Origin: Cephalotus follicularis | Taxonomy: Eukaryota; Streptophyta; Magnoliopsida; Oxalidales; Cephalotaceae | DNA: 64,000 bases | Direction: 5' to 3' | NCBI GenBank assembly: GCA_001972305.1 | Contig: BDDD01006338.1 | Coordinates: 1-64,000 of the forward strand | Shown here: piece after piece, positions 1 to 10,993 of the stretch | Layout: each line of letters begins with the position of its first letter | Position numbering within the stretch: the stretch's first letter is position 1 | Translations under genes and position numbers: made by a program | Notes under the pieces: model-generated | Seen by the model: only the letters and a program-made list of their open reading frames with translations | The model's database searches: none | What the model was told of the DNA's origin: nothing

Positions 1-760
1 TTATCTAGGGTGGATTGATTATTGACTTCATTGGTCAAAATCAATACACCTTTTCTAAGCTAAGTGAGAGAAAGAGAGAGTTCAAGCACTTGATCATTGC
101 TGGCTGGATTACTTGTTGTTCCTGAGGCTTGGAGAACATCAAAGGGAATCTACTCAAGCTTGTAGAGGCAAAGAAAGAAGGAGCCTTCACCCACTGGTAT
201 AATTTCTTGGTCCTTCTTCCTAATGCCATGCTTGTGTGTCATCATTGTTTGCAATGGTGACACCAATTCAATTCTGTTGATGTTGTGGTGATCCATGTGG
301 TCTGTGGACGTGCCATAATGGATTGGTTTTGTTATATAGGGTGTTATTTCGCTGCCATGATTGTATGTTTAAAATTTTATTCTACACCCTTACACCCTTT
401 TGTCCATTTTGGCACCGGACTCGGTATATCCGGTTCCATCATTATCTCGATTCCACAGGTCTGTGAGACGAAGGGTATGTGGACGGTGGCTGTACTATCT
501 CCAGCTGGAGAGGCAGAGTGGTACTTAGACCTTACGAATTGTTTATACCTATGTATGGTTACAGATTGAATGACTGAGTGTTTATAGACCTAGGGTGTAT
601 TGATGGTAAATTTTACAGTTAGGACTCGTTATGTATGCTACCACTTAAGGACGGTAGATGTAATAACGTTGTCCACAATTGGCATTCATGCATTTTACAT
701 GCCATGCACATATAGCTGTATATACCTGTTCACTTCATTGCACATAGTATTACCTAAATG
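1..760 (+). repeat. Gypsy LTR 'G', left part (entering from outside the window)
   Basis: This stretch matches, at moderate identity, the downstream half of the LTRs of element A (compare 580-760 with 13790-13960 and 29430-29610; shared landmarks include the run around 'gtccacaattg' followed by 'gcattcatgc'). It stops at 760, where the SIRE-like Copia element begins, and resumes at 10573. The first 240 bases hold a purine-rich GAGAGAAAGAGAGAG leader-like stretch of the kind seen in the other Gypsy LTRs. No coding sequence is supported here. The left end lies outside the window, so a solo LTR and an LTR of a longer element cannot be told apart. Confidence 0.6.
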
Positions 761-1328
761 TGATAGGTCCACAAAGACAACCAAGAGGGGGGGTGAATTG
801 GTTATGCGGAAAATAACCACCCTTTTAAAAACTTTAACCAAAGCAAACAAACAATTAACTAAGATACTCTTAGACAATTATAAACAATAAAAATAGCTTG
901 CAAATAATTAAATGAGTAAGGGAAGAGAGATGCAAACAAGTTTACAGTGGTTCGGCAAACCGTGCTGACATCCACTTTCCCAATCCCCAACTTGAGGTTC
1001 CACTAAAGTGTAATCCCCCGATCACAAACAACGATTCTGAATTTTTACAAGCTAAATCCTAGCTTTAATTTTTTTTTACGAGCTAAATTCTAACTCGGAT
1101 TTTCTAAAGCTAAATCCTAACTTTGAGAAAGGTACTATCGACCTTGGGTATACAAATGATTTCTAAATGTTTCAAGTGTTTAAAAACCTCTCAAAAGGTT
1201 GGATAACAAAGATAATAAAGCTCAATGAAACTCAGAAAATAACTTTGTAAAGAATAGCTGAAAACAACACTTTCTTGGTCTTGTGTCGCTAGTGTGAGTG
1301 ATTGGTGATTTCTTCATAGTTTGAGCCT

Positions 1329-1338
1329 CTATTTATAG
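1329..1338 (-). promoter_or_regulatory. TATA box of the SIRE-like LTR
   Basis: The minus strand reads CTATAAATAG, a near-perfect plant TATA box, about 710 bp into the LTR. The partner LTR has CTATAAATAA at the matching position (9852-9861). It is the likely promoter of the element. Confidence 0.7.
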
Positions 1339-1459
1339 CCTTCAGATTGACATAGCCGTTGCTAGAGTTCAGGAACTCATCAGATAGCCGTTGGAGCTAT
1401 TAAGGGAAAGGATCACCATTTCAGCACCTTCAAAATTTGCAGATTCTGTGTTTAGCTGT

Positions 1460-1915
1460 CATTGGCGTTGACGTGTACGCATGGCGTTGACGTCTATCCC
1501 CTTATGTGTTAACTCCTGTGGTTCTTTGCATTGACACTTCAAGCTATTCTTCAACTTCAGCTCTATTCACATTGACCCGCATCCATGGCATTGACGCTCA
1601 TATCATTTGAGTTGACTCCATAATATCTTCGCGTTAACGTCCAAAGCCACTGTCCGAAATGTGCACCATTTGCGTTGATGCCTAGTATCATGTTGACGTT
1701 CATAGACAAGGTGTTCACGCCACTAGTTTTTAGCGTTGATGCTCAAGTCTCCATCACCTTTTGACGTTGACGACTTCCTCAGGGCGTTGACGTAGATCAT
1801 AATTTCCCAGCACGTTGACCTGGATAATGAATAGCGTTGACATAGATCATCCTTTCAAGACCAGAACATGTATCTATTCCCAGCAAGTTGACGTATATAT
1901 CATAGTTGTTGACGC
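1460..1915 (-). repeat. U3 array of GCGTTGACGT-like motifs
   Basis: About 17 degenerate copies of a 10-bp motif (plus-strand consensus GCGTTGACGT) sit 15-35 bp apart, for example near 1462, 1483, 1590, 1631, 1693, 1760, 1782, 1811, 1831 and 1885. On the element's strand the array lies directly upstream of the TATA box, the place expected of an enhancer. The motif contains TTGAC (the core of plant W-boxes) and TGACGT (TGA/bZIP sites); function is inference. Confidence 0.75.
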
Positions 1916-2049
1916 CAATAGTTCTAATATGCAAGTTTTAGCTTTCTTACAATGCAAGTTAACTTAGTTAAAGAGTCATTCATATCAAACACACAGATTA
2001 GGTGTTTTGTAATCATCAAAACAAGGATTGTAACATATAAATGTCAACA

Positions 2050-2063
2050 ATCTCCCACTTTTT
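2050..2063 (-). other. Polypurine tract of the SIRE-like element
   Basis: The minus strand reads AAAAAGTGGGAGAT directly against the 3' LTR. This is the expected site and composition of the plus-strand primer. Confidence 0.75.
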
Positions 2064-2403
2064 GATGATGACAAAACATTCACAATCAAAAGGTATAAAG
2101 TATACAAACTTAGCAAATATAGTATATAAGCATATAACTTGTATTAGAAGTAACACACAAAATGCCAATGCATAGATATACCATCTCAAATACCCTTAAT
2201 AAAATTCAAAAACTTTAAATATCCAAAACAAAACAAAACTCCCCCATAAACAAATATGAAGATCCATAAAGATACATACTCCCCTATCACACTCCCCCTT
2301 AATCAAACATAATATTAAGCACACTCCCCCCTTTTGGAAATCATCAAAAGGGAACCATAAATTAAATTCTCCCCCTAAAACAATAACACAAATGCATATG
2401 AAA

Positions 2404-2787
2404 CTATTCTATTTCACATAAACCTAGTTCTCTCCTAAGATGTGAGAATGTATTTTCATTAAGTGGTTTGGTGAAAATATCTACAATTTGTTCTTGTGTG
2501 GGAATGTATGTGAGAGTGACATCGTCTTTTTCTACGTGATCTCTAGTAAAGTGATGTCTAATATCTATATGCTTTGTTCTAAAATGACGAACAGGGTTGT
2601 TTGACAAACAAATGCTACTAGTGTTATCACATTTAATTTGAATTTTACTATAACTATAACCATAGTCCACTAGTTGTTGTTTCATACAAAGTGCTTGGTC
2701 ACAACAACTTCCGGCCACAATGTTTTCAGCCTCGGTAGTGGAAAGTGCAACAGAGTTCTGCTTTTTACTAAACCATGATACTAACAT
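2404..2787 (-). pseudogene. Copia RNase H domain (SIRE-like element)
   Basis: The frame shows the classic Copia RNase H run: SWFSKKQNSVALSTTEAE at its start, then KCDNTSSICLSNNPV, HIDIRHHF and VDIFTKPL close to the end. This domain removes RNA from the RNA-DNA hybrid during reverse transcription. It is the last recognisable domain before the 3' LTR. Part of a fossil polyprotein. Confidence 0.85.
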
Positions 2788-2792
2788 GCTAC

Positions 2793-3854
2793 CTAAGAAT
2801 TGACAAGAGCCACTTGTGCTCTTTCTATCACCTTGTATCCGCCGAAGTCGACATCAAAATAGGTATGCAATTCAAAATTAGAATCCCTAGGATACCATAA
2901 GCCTAGTGCAGTTCGTTTAGCAGCAACTAAATGTGACTCTTTAGGATCAGACTGAAAAAGAGCACACAAATATACAACAAGCACTATGTAAGGTCTACTA
3001 GTAGTAAGATATAATAAAGAACCTATCATACTTGTATAAAGATTTTGATCAACAGATTTACCTATCTCATCCTTATCAAGCTGTGTTGAAGTACTCATCG
3101 GTGTCTTGTTATGCTTCGCATTTTCCAATCCAAAGCGTTTGAGTAGATCCTTCACATACTTGGATTGTCTAATGAAGATTCAGTCCTTGAGTTGTCTAAT
3201 TTGAAGTCCAAGGAAGAATCTGAGTTCTCCCATTATACTCATTTCGAACTCATCTTGCATCAACTTAGAAAAATTCTTACACATCAAATTGCTAGTAGGA
3301 CCAAACACAATGTCATCCACATGAATTTGAACAATCAAAATATCATCATTATCTTTCTTTGTAAACAAAGTGATATCGACAAAACCACGTTTAAAATCAT
3401 TTCAAATAAAAAAATTGCTCAATATTTCAGACCAAGCTTGTGGAGCTTGTTTTAAGCCATACAAAGCTTTTTGCAATTTAAAAACATGATCAGGACAAAA
3501 AGGATCAATAAAACCAGGGGGTTGCTCAACGAAAACTTCTTCTTTTATAAATCCATTTAAAAACGCACTTATAACATCCATTTGATATAAAGTAAAATTC
3601 TTATGAGATGCAAATTCAAGCAACATGTGAATGGATTCAAGTCTAGCTATGGGAGCATACGTTTCATCAAAAACTATCCCTTCTTCTTGTGAATATCTCT
3701 TAGCAACAAGTCTAGCCTTGTTTCTAACTACTATACCTTGATCTTGCATTTTATTTCTAAAAACCCATTTAGTTCCAATAACAGAATGATCGTCAGGTCT
3801 AGCTACTAGTTCCCACACATTATTGCATTTAAACTGATTTAGCTCTTCTTGCAT
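2793..3854 (-). pseudogene. Copia reverse transcriptase (SIRE-like element)
   Basis: Reading on the minus strand: [10 protein letters not shown]-type opening ([15 protein letters not shown]), [28 protein letters not shown], then QIHVDDIVFG, which holds the catalytic DD pair, then FFLGLQI and the C-terminal thumb-like region with IGSLLYLTTSRP. Order and motifs are those of Ty1-copia reverse transcriptases. Part of a broken polyprotein; a few breaks are evident. Confidence 0.85.
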
Positions 3855-4329
3855 AGCTATAATCCAGAATTCATCATTTTCGGTCTCATTTATAATTTTA
3901 GGCTCGATTTGTGAAAGAAAAGCTAAATAGTTACATGCATTTTATGAGGATCTAGTAGTTACACCTCTCAAAGGGTTACCTATGATTGCATCAATATGAT
4001 GGTCTCTAATAATATTCCTATTTCTAACTTGAGGAATACTAATATCTAAAGATTGTGAAGAAGTTCAAACTACATCATCTAAATGCTGACTATGACTCAA
4101 AGATATATCATTAACTTTTTCTTGAAGAAAAACATCATCATCATCATCAATATTTCTAGAAAAAATAACATTCGATTCATCAAAGATAACATGCACAGAT
4201 TCTTCAACTACTAATCTTTTCTTATTGAAAATTCTATAAACCTTACTACAGTTGGAGTATCCAACAAATATACATTTGTCAGCTTTTGCATCAAACTTAC
4301 TGAGATTATCCTTGTTGTTGTTATGTATG
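3855..4329 (-). pseudogene. Integrase C-terminal part and linker to reverse transcriptase (SIRE-like element)
   Basis: The minus strand encodes KADKCIFVGYSN and SKVYRIFNKKRLVVEESVHV, the usual end of Copia integrases, followed by an acidic linker (runs of Asp near 4130-4145) that leads into reverse transcriptase. The Gypsy solo LTR at 4330-6988 separates this part from the integrase core. Confidence 0.75.
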
Positions 4330-4472
4330 TGTCACACCCCGTTTTGACAAACGCGCACAGAAGTGGTAAAGGCAATTAACATAAAGATTCAGTTCATGCA
4401 AAAAACATAAAATTTAAACTTTTAAACATGGTATCAGTTGCGGAAGCATAAAAACTCATAAGTTGAAAGCAC

Positions 4473-4500
4473 GTAACGTGCATCCCATACTGCACGCTAC
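4473..4500 (-). other. Conserved hairpin in the solo LTR
   Basis: The stem is GTA-a-CGTGCA pairing with TGCACG-c-TAC (nine pairs, one mismatch) around the loop TCCCATAC on the plus strand. It lies 143 bp inside the LTR's 3' end. The same loop, with different stem bases that still pair, occurs at 38815-38842 and 59270-59291. Confidence 0.65.
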
Positions 4501-4720
4501 TCAAACATGTCAGTCATTGTTAAAAGCCCATGAAATGGAGCATGATCCATTACATTAACCCAAGATAAGTACAACAATGATCATCAGTACAGTACATCAG
4601 TAGTCCTTAAAGCAAACCAGTTTATTACAATCCAGAAGAAATATAAAACCAACACTAATAACATAAAGGCTTGTTCTTCGTCCAAGCTAGTCCAACTAGT
4701 CCGATGCATCAATCTGTAAA

Positions 4721-4754
4721 GTAGGGGGTTAGCCTTTGTCCTCACTCGGCTAAG
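4721..4754 (-). other. 34-bp block conserved between Gypsy LTR families
   Basis: The block running from GTAGGGGGTTAGCC to CTCGGCTAAG is identical to 44476-44509 in element D and close to 59462-59494 in LTR L. The LTRs are otherwise poorly alignable. On the LTR strand it lies about 390 bp before the LTR's 3' end. Confidence 0.7.
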
Positions 4755-5644
4755 CCACAAAGGTATCTCGGGATCAAAGTTAAATGCATGTCATGTGATG
4801 TATGCATAAATGATGCAGTGCGGGAAATACCAGTTTACATATATACGAAAAATATATATATGTTTTAGCAGTACAAGAAAAATAACAGTAGAGACATATA
4901 TATGAAAAATATATGCGTGCGATAACAGTACAGTAGTAGCCCGACCAAGGATACATCATCAGACACAGTAATGTCTGAAAAGGACCAACAGGCAGTACAG
5001 TAAGTCCATAAGAGGACGAGAACAGGCAGGCAGTATGTGCAACGCCGCCAACTCCTGGCCACACGTTGCACTCCCACTTCGGTCCCTTCTCCAAGTAACC
5101 AAGCAAGACAACAGTACAGTACAGTGAGTTACCCAGCCAACTCCTGACTCCTACGTCAACCCTGCCACTAGCCGGCACTGGCTGTCTCAGTCATGCAACT
5201 AGTGGCTCAAGCACAAACACAGTAAATTCCCAGAGCAACACAGTGAATCCATACAATAAATAGTGCAGTAAACAGTACAGTAGTGATCGTTTAGATCGTC
5301 AACAGGCAGTTCATTTCAAAATATTTTCGAAAGTGATAACATTTGAAGTACGTATTTTTAATAGATAGAAAATACTTTAAACAGTTCAGTAGTGGAAATC
5401 GCTTTCCAAAGATGTTCGGAAATATAATAACATTCATTTTATAATTTCGTACGCAAAATAGTTGTTTTCAACTCGCATTTGTATTTCTAATGTAACAATA
5501 CTTAGAAAATCATAATCAATTTATAAACAATCCATAAACAGGCAGTAAAAAGTATATATACAATGCATACAAATGCTCTAAACCATCCTAATCAGAATCG
5601 GGATCGTTCGTATCACTAAGTAAGAAAACTTCCAAACAGTAACA

Positions 5645-5915
5645 GAAGGCGTCGATGTCCATTATTAGGCGTCGATGTCTTTGTCTTACAGCGTCGATGT
5701 TCAAGTCCTTAGTGTCAGCACTTCCTACTGTTTGAAGACGTCGACGTCCATCTCTATACGCATCGACGCTCAAAGTATGGAACCTTAAATGTCAACGTAT
5801 TGATTAAGGCATCGACGCATTAAGGTAGGGACCTTAAGCGTCGACGTATAATACATCAAAATACAAGCAGAACACTCAAAGGCATCGATGTTATTCAAAG
5901 ACGTCGACGTGTTTC
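5645..5915 (-). repeat. Array of GCGTCGACGTC-like motifs (solo LTR, downstream cluster)
   Basis: About ten degenerate copies sit at 5648, 5669, 5691, 5738, 5759, 5790, 5808, 5836, 5881 and 5900, about 20-45 bp apart. On the LTR strand this cluster follows the probable promoter. The same kind of cluster is found in locus M at 55450-55780. Confidence 0.75.
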
Positions 5916-6654
5916 GAGCGCCAGTCGTCTTCTTCCTGACAACGTGACAAACAGTGACCATCAAAATCCACATACATGCAAGATAACATGTAATCAAGGC
6001 AGGAAACCAACATGCTGATGCATATCACATATCCAACATGACATGGCATTGATCGAGATGATCAAAACAGTTCAATAATCATGCAAGTCTAAGCACCAAA
6101 ACATAGTCCAGGCATGAACATTAATCTCAAGAATACAATTGTGGCTTCCCCTACCTTTTGTTCCAAGTTAGGAACTAGAAAGTCCAACTCTTTAAGTCCT
6201 AGAACCGTCCACAGCAGCTCCAAGGATCGTCCTGTTGCTGCTAGCCCACAGCTTCAAGTTCCAAGCTCGAAAACGCTCAACAATGTTGATTCCCTTCTCT
6301 AATTCACTTACTGTTTCCTTACTCTGGTGTTTTAGCCGAACGAAGCATGAAGAGAGGAGCATTTATGCTTTGGGGAACCCTCTCTCCCTCCTTCTCTATG
6401 TCTGATGCATGCACCCTCTCTCATGTCCTCCACCTTCACTTACTGTTTTTGTCCTTTTTCTCTTCATTTTTGCAGGTTGCAGGTTATGAAGGTTCAGCCC
6501 CCTTGCATGCCAAAGGTTGAGGACACGTTTTGGAGCATGTCTGGCATCGGGCCACATGGCCAACATGTTTCATTTGGTGCTCGTAGACGCCTGCAAAGTG
6601 ATCCAGAATTGTTTCCCTTAGCACGTTACTCTGTCAGCAGAATAACGTGCTCGT

Positions 6655-6815
6655 CATTCGATGTTACGCATCGACGTCTTCTTTAGACGTCGATGTCTTT
6701 CCCCTTTTTACACGAGGGCGTTGATGTTCTCGCCTGAATCGACGTGCATGTGCATGCAGTTACGTGCGTCTCTCTGTTCAAAAGACATCGATGCGTTCGA
6801 AAGGCGTCGACGCGT
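6655..6815 (-). repeat. Array of GTCGACG-like motifs (solo LTR, U3 cluster)
   Basis: Copies near 6657, 6671, 6690, 6717, 6738, 6784 and 6804 precede a TA-rich AGCATAAATGC promoter candidate (about 6365) on the LTR strand. The matching cluster in locus M is at 54525-54690. Confidence 0.7.
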
Positions 6816-6993
6816 TTTTCTCAAAACAGCGTCGTTTTGCTTCAAATTGCCCTTTTTACATTTCTTTAACATTTTTATCCCAAATTCAATATCGTTAGAA
6901 TTTGGAATACATCATCATTTTATTAATTCCACAATAAAGGTACGTTTACATCGTGAAATAATAACATATGAAAACCTCGGGCGTTACAGTATG

Positions 6994-7760
6994 AAACACT
7001 TGCATCCAAATGCTCGGAAGTAACTAATGTTAGCTTTCTCTGCCTCCATAATTCATACGGAGTCTTTTTGAGAATCGGCTTTATTGTTATTCGATTTAAC
7101 ACATATCATGCAGTGTTTACGGCCTCAGCCCAAAAATATTTCGGTAAATCATTTTCACACAACATAGTTCTAGACATTTCTTGCAAAGTACGATTCTTTC
7201 TTTCTAAAACTCCATTTTTTTTAGGAGTTCTAGGGGTTGAAAAATTGTGAATGGAACCATTTTCGCTACAAAAAGTTTCAAAATCAACATTTTCAAATTC
7301 CCTTCCATGATCACTTCTACTAGTTTCAATGGTATAGTTCTTTTCATTTTGAACTTTCTTACAAAAAAATTTAAACTCATTAACGGCATCACTTTTATTT
7401 GTCAAAAATAAAGTCCAAGAAAATCTTGAAAAATCATCAACAATTACGAAAGCAAATTGTTTTCCACCAAGGCTTCTAGTTCTAGATGGTCCAAACAAGT
7501 CCATATGTAGTAGTTCTAATGGCATAGTTATGGAGATAACATTTTTACTTTTCAAAGATGATCTAGTTTGCTTTCCCATTTGACAAGCATCACAAATTTT
7601 ATCTTTTTCAAAAAAAAAATTGAGAAGGCCTTTGACAAGATCATATTTCAAAATTTTAGAGATAGTATTCATACTAGCCTGTCCTAATCTTCTATGTCAT
7701 AACCAACTATTATCATTGTTCATAGAGACAAGACGTTTAACATTTTTAAAATCAAGATCT
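6994..7760 (-). pseudogene. Copia integrase core with pre-integrase zinc region (SIRE-like element)
   Basis: The minus strand shows ICDACQMGKQTRSS (end of the zinc-binding pre-integrase region), LELLHMDLFGPSRT with the first catalytic Asp, FAFVIVDDFSRFSWTLFL with the second, and NGSIHNFSTPRTPKKNGVLERKNRTLQEMSR with the catalytic Glu region. This enzyme joins cDNA ends to chromosomal DNA. Part of a broken polyprotein. Confidence 0.85.
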
Positions 7761-7761
7761 T

Positions 7762-8088
7762 TTATATTAACATATAAACATTGTCCTGCCTATATCTTAT
7801 GAACTTGATTGAATTATCAAAAACATTTACTACAATGCAATGTGTCTTTTTGAATGTAACTCTATAACCTTTATCACACAATTGAATTATGCTAAGAAGG
7901 TTATGTTTGAGTCCTATAACAAACAAGACATTATCAATAGAGGTTAAGGAATTCTTACCTATGATGCCAACTTCTTCAATCTTCCCTTTTGCATTGTCTC
8001 CGAAAGTTACAAGTCCTCCATCCTTTAGCTTTAGGGTAATGAATTGATTCTTGTTACCCATCATATGTTTGGAGCAGCCACTATCCAT
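7762..8088 (-). pseudogene. Copia aspartic protease (SIRE-like element)
   Basis: MDSGCSKHM carries the DSG active-site triad typical of Copia proteases (DSGCSxHM). Downstream NVLFVIGLKHNLLSI matches the conserved VLYVPGLxxNLLS block that leads into integrase. It would cut the polyprotein into its parts. Part of a fossil. Confidence 0.85.
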
Positions 8089-8159
8089 ATACCATTGATT
8101 TGTTTGGCATTCAATTACTCCTACAAGGAATCAAAATCATGTTGATGCTTTTGGTACCC

Positions 8160-9225
8160 AAACAACTTTGGATCATTTTAGGTTAGTTGAGAATGTTCCT
8201 TTAGGAACCCAAATCCTTTTAGCTTCAACACTATAATTTTTATGCCAACATGTATATGAAGTATGTACATTCTTACCACAAAAATTACAAGATATAACAT
8301 GCTTTCTATACCTATACCAACATTTAAGAGAAACATGTCATATTTTACCACAAACATTACAAGAAACATTGTTAATTTTCTTTTTAACAACATTGTCATC
8401 TTTCTTTGTATCAACCAAATTATTAAAATGAACAACCTTATTCCTTTCATCAAAACCAAGTCCAGCCCTGTCAAAGACACATATTTGAAAACCTAAAAGC
8501 CTATCAAGTTTATCACTACTGTTTGAAAACTTTGAAAAGGTCTTTTTAAGAGCATCTACTTCAATTTTTAGCTTCTCATTTTCATCCTTCAAACTAGTTG
8601 ATAGTTCTAAAGACGTGTTAACAATATCTAATTCATTTTTCAAAGAATCATTTTCTTTAGATAATCTATTAACCTTATTTTTTAACAAAACAATTTCATC
8701 GTTTTTAGATTCAGTTTCATCCATAGAAGAAACATTCATTTTTAGCTCATTATTTTCAATGGTCAAACATTTTATCATATTCTTAAATGAAGATATGATA
8801 GAGGTGTACCTACCTATAACTTCTACAAAGTCATCGTAGCTTACCTCATTTGCTCCTTTGCTTGAATCTTCTTCATCACTTTCGCTTCCCGGTTCTTCAA
8901 TCGCCATTAGACATGAGCTTGTTCCATAACATTCTTCCAGCTTATCCCATAATTCTTTTGCCAAAGAGCACAAGGAAATACTTTCAAAAACATTAGAGCT
9001 TAAAGAACAAAAAATAACATGCTTGACTTTAGAATGTAACTTTAACAATTCTCTTTCATCATATCTAGGCAATTTCGGACCAATAATAACAAAATCCCAA
9101 AGATCATAATGAAGATATTGAATAAAAGAGGTCATTTTAATTTTCCATTCATTAAAATTATTACCATCAAAGAAAGGAGGCATATTAACAAAACGGTTAA
9201 CATTATCAACAGAAATGGTTGCCAT
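8160..9225 (-). pseudogene. Copia Gag (SIRE-like element)
   Basis: It begins MATISVDNVNRF with a start at 9225, 50 bp inside the 5' LTR end, and shows PPFFDGNNFNEWKIKM, LWDFVI and AKELWDKLEECYGT, hallmarks of SIRE/Maximus Gag. A middle region rich in Glu, Asp, Asn and Lys with heptad-like Leu spacing (near 8520-8780) suggests coiled coil. At the C-terminal end a CX2CX4HX4C zinc knuckle (CNFCGKNVHTSYTC) precedes a Lys-rich tail. Gag would form the virus-like particle. Part of a fossil. Confidence 0.8.
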
Positions 9226-9261
9226 AGATCGTTCTAACTCAATTAAGATTATTAGAAACCC

Positions 9262-9273
9262 GCTTTGATACCA
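9262..9273 (-). other. Primer-binding site (SIRE-like element)
   Basis: The minus strand reads TGGTATCAAAGC two bases from the 5' LTR. It matches the 3' end of plant initiator tRNA-Met (TGGTATCAGAGC) with one difference. Confidence 0.8.
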
Positions 9274-9275
9274 AT

Positions 9276-10572
9276 TGATAGGTCCATAAAGACAACCAAG
9301 AGGGGGATGCATTGGTTATACGCAAAATAACCACCCTTTTAAAAACTTTAACCAAAGCAAACAAATAATTAACTAAGATACTCTTAAAAAATTATAAACA
9401 ATAAAAATAGCTTGCAAATAATTAAAAGAGTAAGAGAAGAGAGATGCAAAAAAGTTTATAGTGGTTCGGAAAACCGTGCCTACGACCACTCTCCCAAGTC
9501 CCAACTTGAGGTTCCACTAGAGTGTAATCCTCTGATCACAAACAGCGATTCTGGATTTTTACAAGCTAAATCCTAACATGAATTTTTTTACGAGCTAAAT
9601 TCTAACTCAGATTTTCAAAAGCTAAATCCTAACTTTGAGAAAGGTACTATCGACCTTGGGTATACAAATGATTTCTGAGTGTTTGAAGTGTTTAAAAACC
9701 TCTCAAAAGGTTGGATAACAAAGATAATAAAGCTCAAAGAAACTCAGAAAATAACTTTGTAAAGTATAGTTGAAAACAACTCTTTCTTGCTCTTGTATTG
9801 CTTGGATATTGCTAGTGTGAGTGATTGATGATTTCTTCATAGTTTGAGGCTTTATTTATAGCCTTCAGATTGATATAGTCATTGCAAGAGTTTAGGAACT
9901 CATCAGATAGCCATTGAAGCTACTCAGGGAAAGGATCACCATTTCAACACCTTTAAAATTGATAGATTCTGTGTTTAGCTGTCATTGGCGTTGAAGTGTA
10001 TGCATGGTGTTGACGTCTATCCCCTTATGCGTTGACTCATGTGGTTATTTGTGTTTCCACTTTAGGCTATTCTTCAACTTCATCTCTATTCACATTGATG
10101 CGCATCCATGGCATTGACGCTCATATCATTTGAGTTGACTCCATAATATCTTCGCATTAACGTCCAAACCCGCTGTCCGAAATGTGCACCATTTGCGTTG
10201 ACACCTTCGTATGACGTTGACGTTCATAGACAAGGTGTTGACTCCACTTGTTTCTATGTTGATGATCAAATCTCCATCACCTTTTGACGTCGACATCTTC
10301 CTCAAGGCGTTGACGTAGATCATAATTTCCCAGCACGTTGACGTGGATAATGAATAGCGTCAACGTAGATCATCAATTCAAGCCCAAAACATGTACCTAT
10401 TCCCAGCACGTTGATGCCAATATCATAGTCATTGACGACAATAGTTCTGATATGCAAGTTTTAGCTTTCTTACAATGCAGGTCAACTTAGTTAAAGAGTC
10501 CTTCACATTAAACACACATATCAAGTGTTTTGTAATCATCAAAACAAGGATTGTAACTTATAAATGTCAACA
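9276..10572 (-). repeat. 5' LTR of the SIRE-like element
   Basis: Partner of 761-2049, with TGATAGG...TCAACA ends. It carries a TATA box on the minus strand at 9852-9861 and the GCGTTGACGT-like array at 9988-10440. By eye the first 350 bp differ from the partner at about 8% of positions. Confidence 0.85.
9988..10440 (-). repeat. U3 array of GCGTTGACGT-like motifs (5' LTR)
   Basis: This is the same array as 1460-1915, with independent base changes in single copies (several CG to TG or CA). The motif order is retained, so the array predates the insertion. Confidence 0.75.
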
Positions 10573-10993
10573 ACATGGCTGTGTTTGGCTAACCCATTCT
10601 CGAAACGGACACAACAACTAGGGACTAGTAAGGAGGACCCTTCGAAGTGATCGGATGGGATGGTTGGCAGAGCAGGATCTCCAGTTCCATTTGTAGTTCA
10701 GTTTATATTGTATCTACCTTATATGAGATTAAATAAGAATGTTGAAATGGATGCTGTAACTAGGTTATTTGACATGCCGGCTTGTAGCAGTGCTACACAC
10801 TTGTATGAATGTGATGTATTATTTGGGTTTATCCACGCAAAATTTGAATTACTGTTTCCACATGTTTGTTTGTGTATTAAAATTTTAAATTATAGTGTAT
10901 TTTTTGTTGTATTCTATATTGATATGAATGGTTTATACAGACGGTTTGCCACGTGTCAGGTTGTAGGGTTTCCCCATGGTTCGGGGTGTGACA
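10573..10993 (+). repeat. Gypsy LTR 'G', right part
   Basis: Continues the LTR broken at 760. It includes a block (GGCTTGTAGCAGTGCTACAC) also present in the LTR of A at 14165 and ends TTCGGGGTGTGACA at 10993, the usual 3' end of Tekay-like LTRs. Copia sequence of element F follows immediately, so G appears inserted in F. Confidence 0.7.

Larger units (their letters stand above)
761..2049 (-). repeat. 3' LTR of the SIRE-like element
   Basis: This is the direct-repeat partner of 9276-10572, with TG...CA ends. Reading on the minus strand, a U3 with a dense array of GCGTTGACGT-like motifs (1460-1915) is followed by a TATA box (1329-1338) and then a leader with AGCTAAATCCTAAC-type short repeats (1040-1125). 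Confidence 0.85.
4330..6988 (-). mobile_element. Gypsy solo LTR inserted in the SIRE-like integrase
   Basis: It is flanked by perfect 5-bp duplications, GTATG at 4325-4329 and 6989-6993. Its ends are TGTCACACCCC...CGGGCGTTACA, so on its own strand it runs TGTAACGCCC...GGGGTGTGACA, typical of Tekay-like Gypsy LTRs. There is no internal coding region, so it is a solo LTR of 2,659 bp, presumably left by LTR-LTR recombination. It belongs to the same family as locus M (54356-58308). It contains two arrays of GTCGACG-like motifs (5645-5915 and 6655-6815), a hairpin (4473-4500) and the conserved block at 4721-4754. Confidence 0.85.
761..10572 (-). mobile_element. SIRE/Maximus-like Ty1-copia retrotransposon, fossil
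   Basis: A Copia element read on the minus strand with order gag, protease, integrase, reverse transcriptase, RNase H. LTRs of about 1.29 kb start TGATAGG and end TCAACA. The flanks AAATG (756-760) and ACATG (10573-10577) differ at one base and are probably the 5-bp target duplication; the uninterrupted sibling sequence at 13948-13960 and 29605-29618 supports this insertion point inside LTR G. Gag similarity (LWD...KAKH-like...ELWDKLE) points to the SIRE/Maximus lineage, though no env-like frame lies between RNase H and the 3' LTR, where only about 350 bp remain. LTRs differ by about 8% by eye. The element carries a solo LTR (4330-6988) and looks broken in roughly five to ten places. Confidence 0.85.

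Noticed and set aside
1460-1915. Regular short repeats resembling a CRISPR-like array
   Set aside because: The units are about 10 bp, degenerate and unevenly spaced, lie inside a plant LTR, and recur in its partner LTR. No CRISPR feature is plausible.
2049-2403. A possible env-like frame, as found in some SIRE elements, between RNase H and the 3' LTR
   Set aside because: Only about 350 bp of AT-rich sequence lie there and no long frame or membrane segment is visible.
4780-5178. A Cys/Tyr-rich frame of about 130 codons
   Set aside because: It lies inside the Gypsy solo LTR, over its degenerate minisatellite; the periodic Cys-Tyr pattern reflects the repeat units, not a protein.
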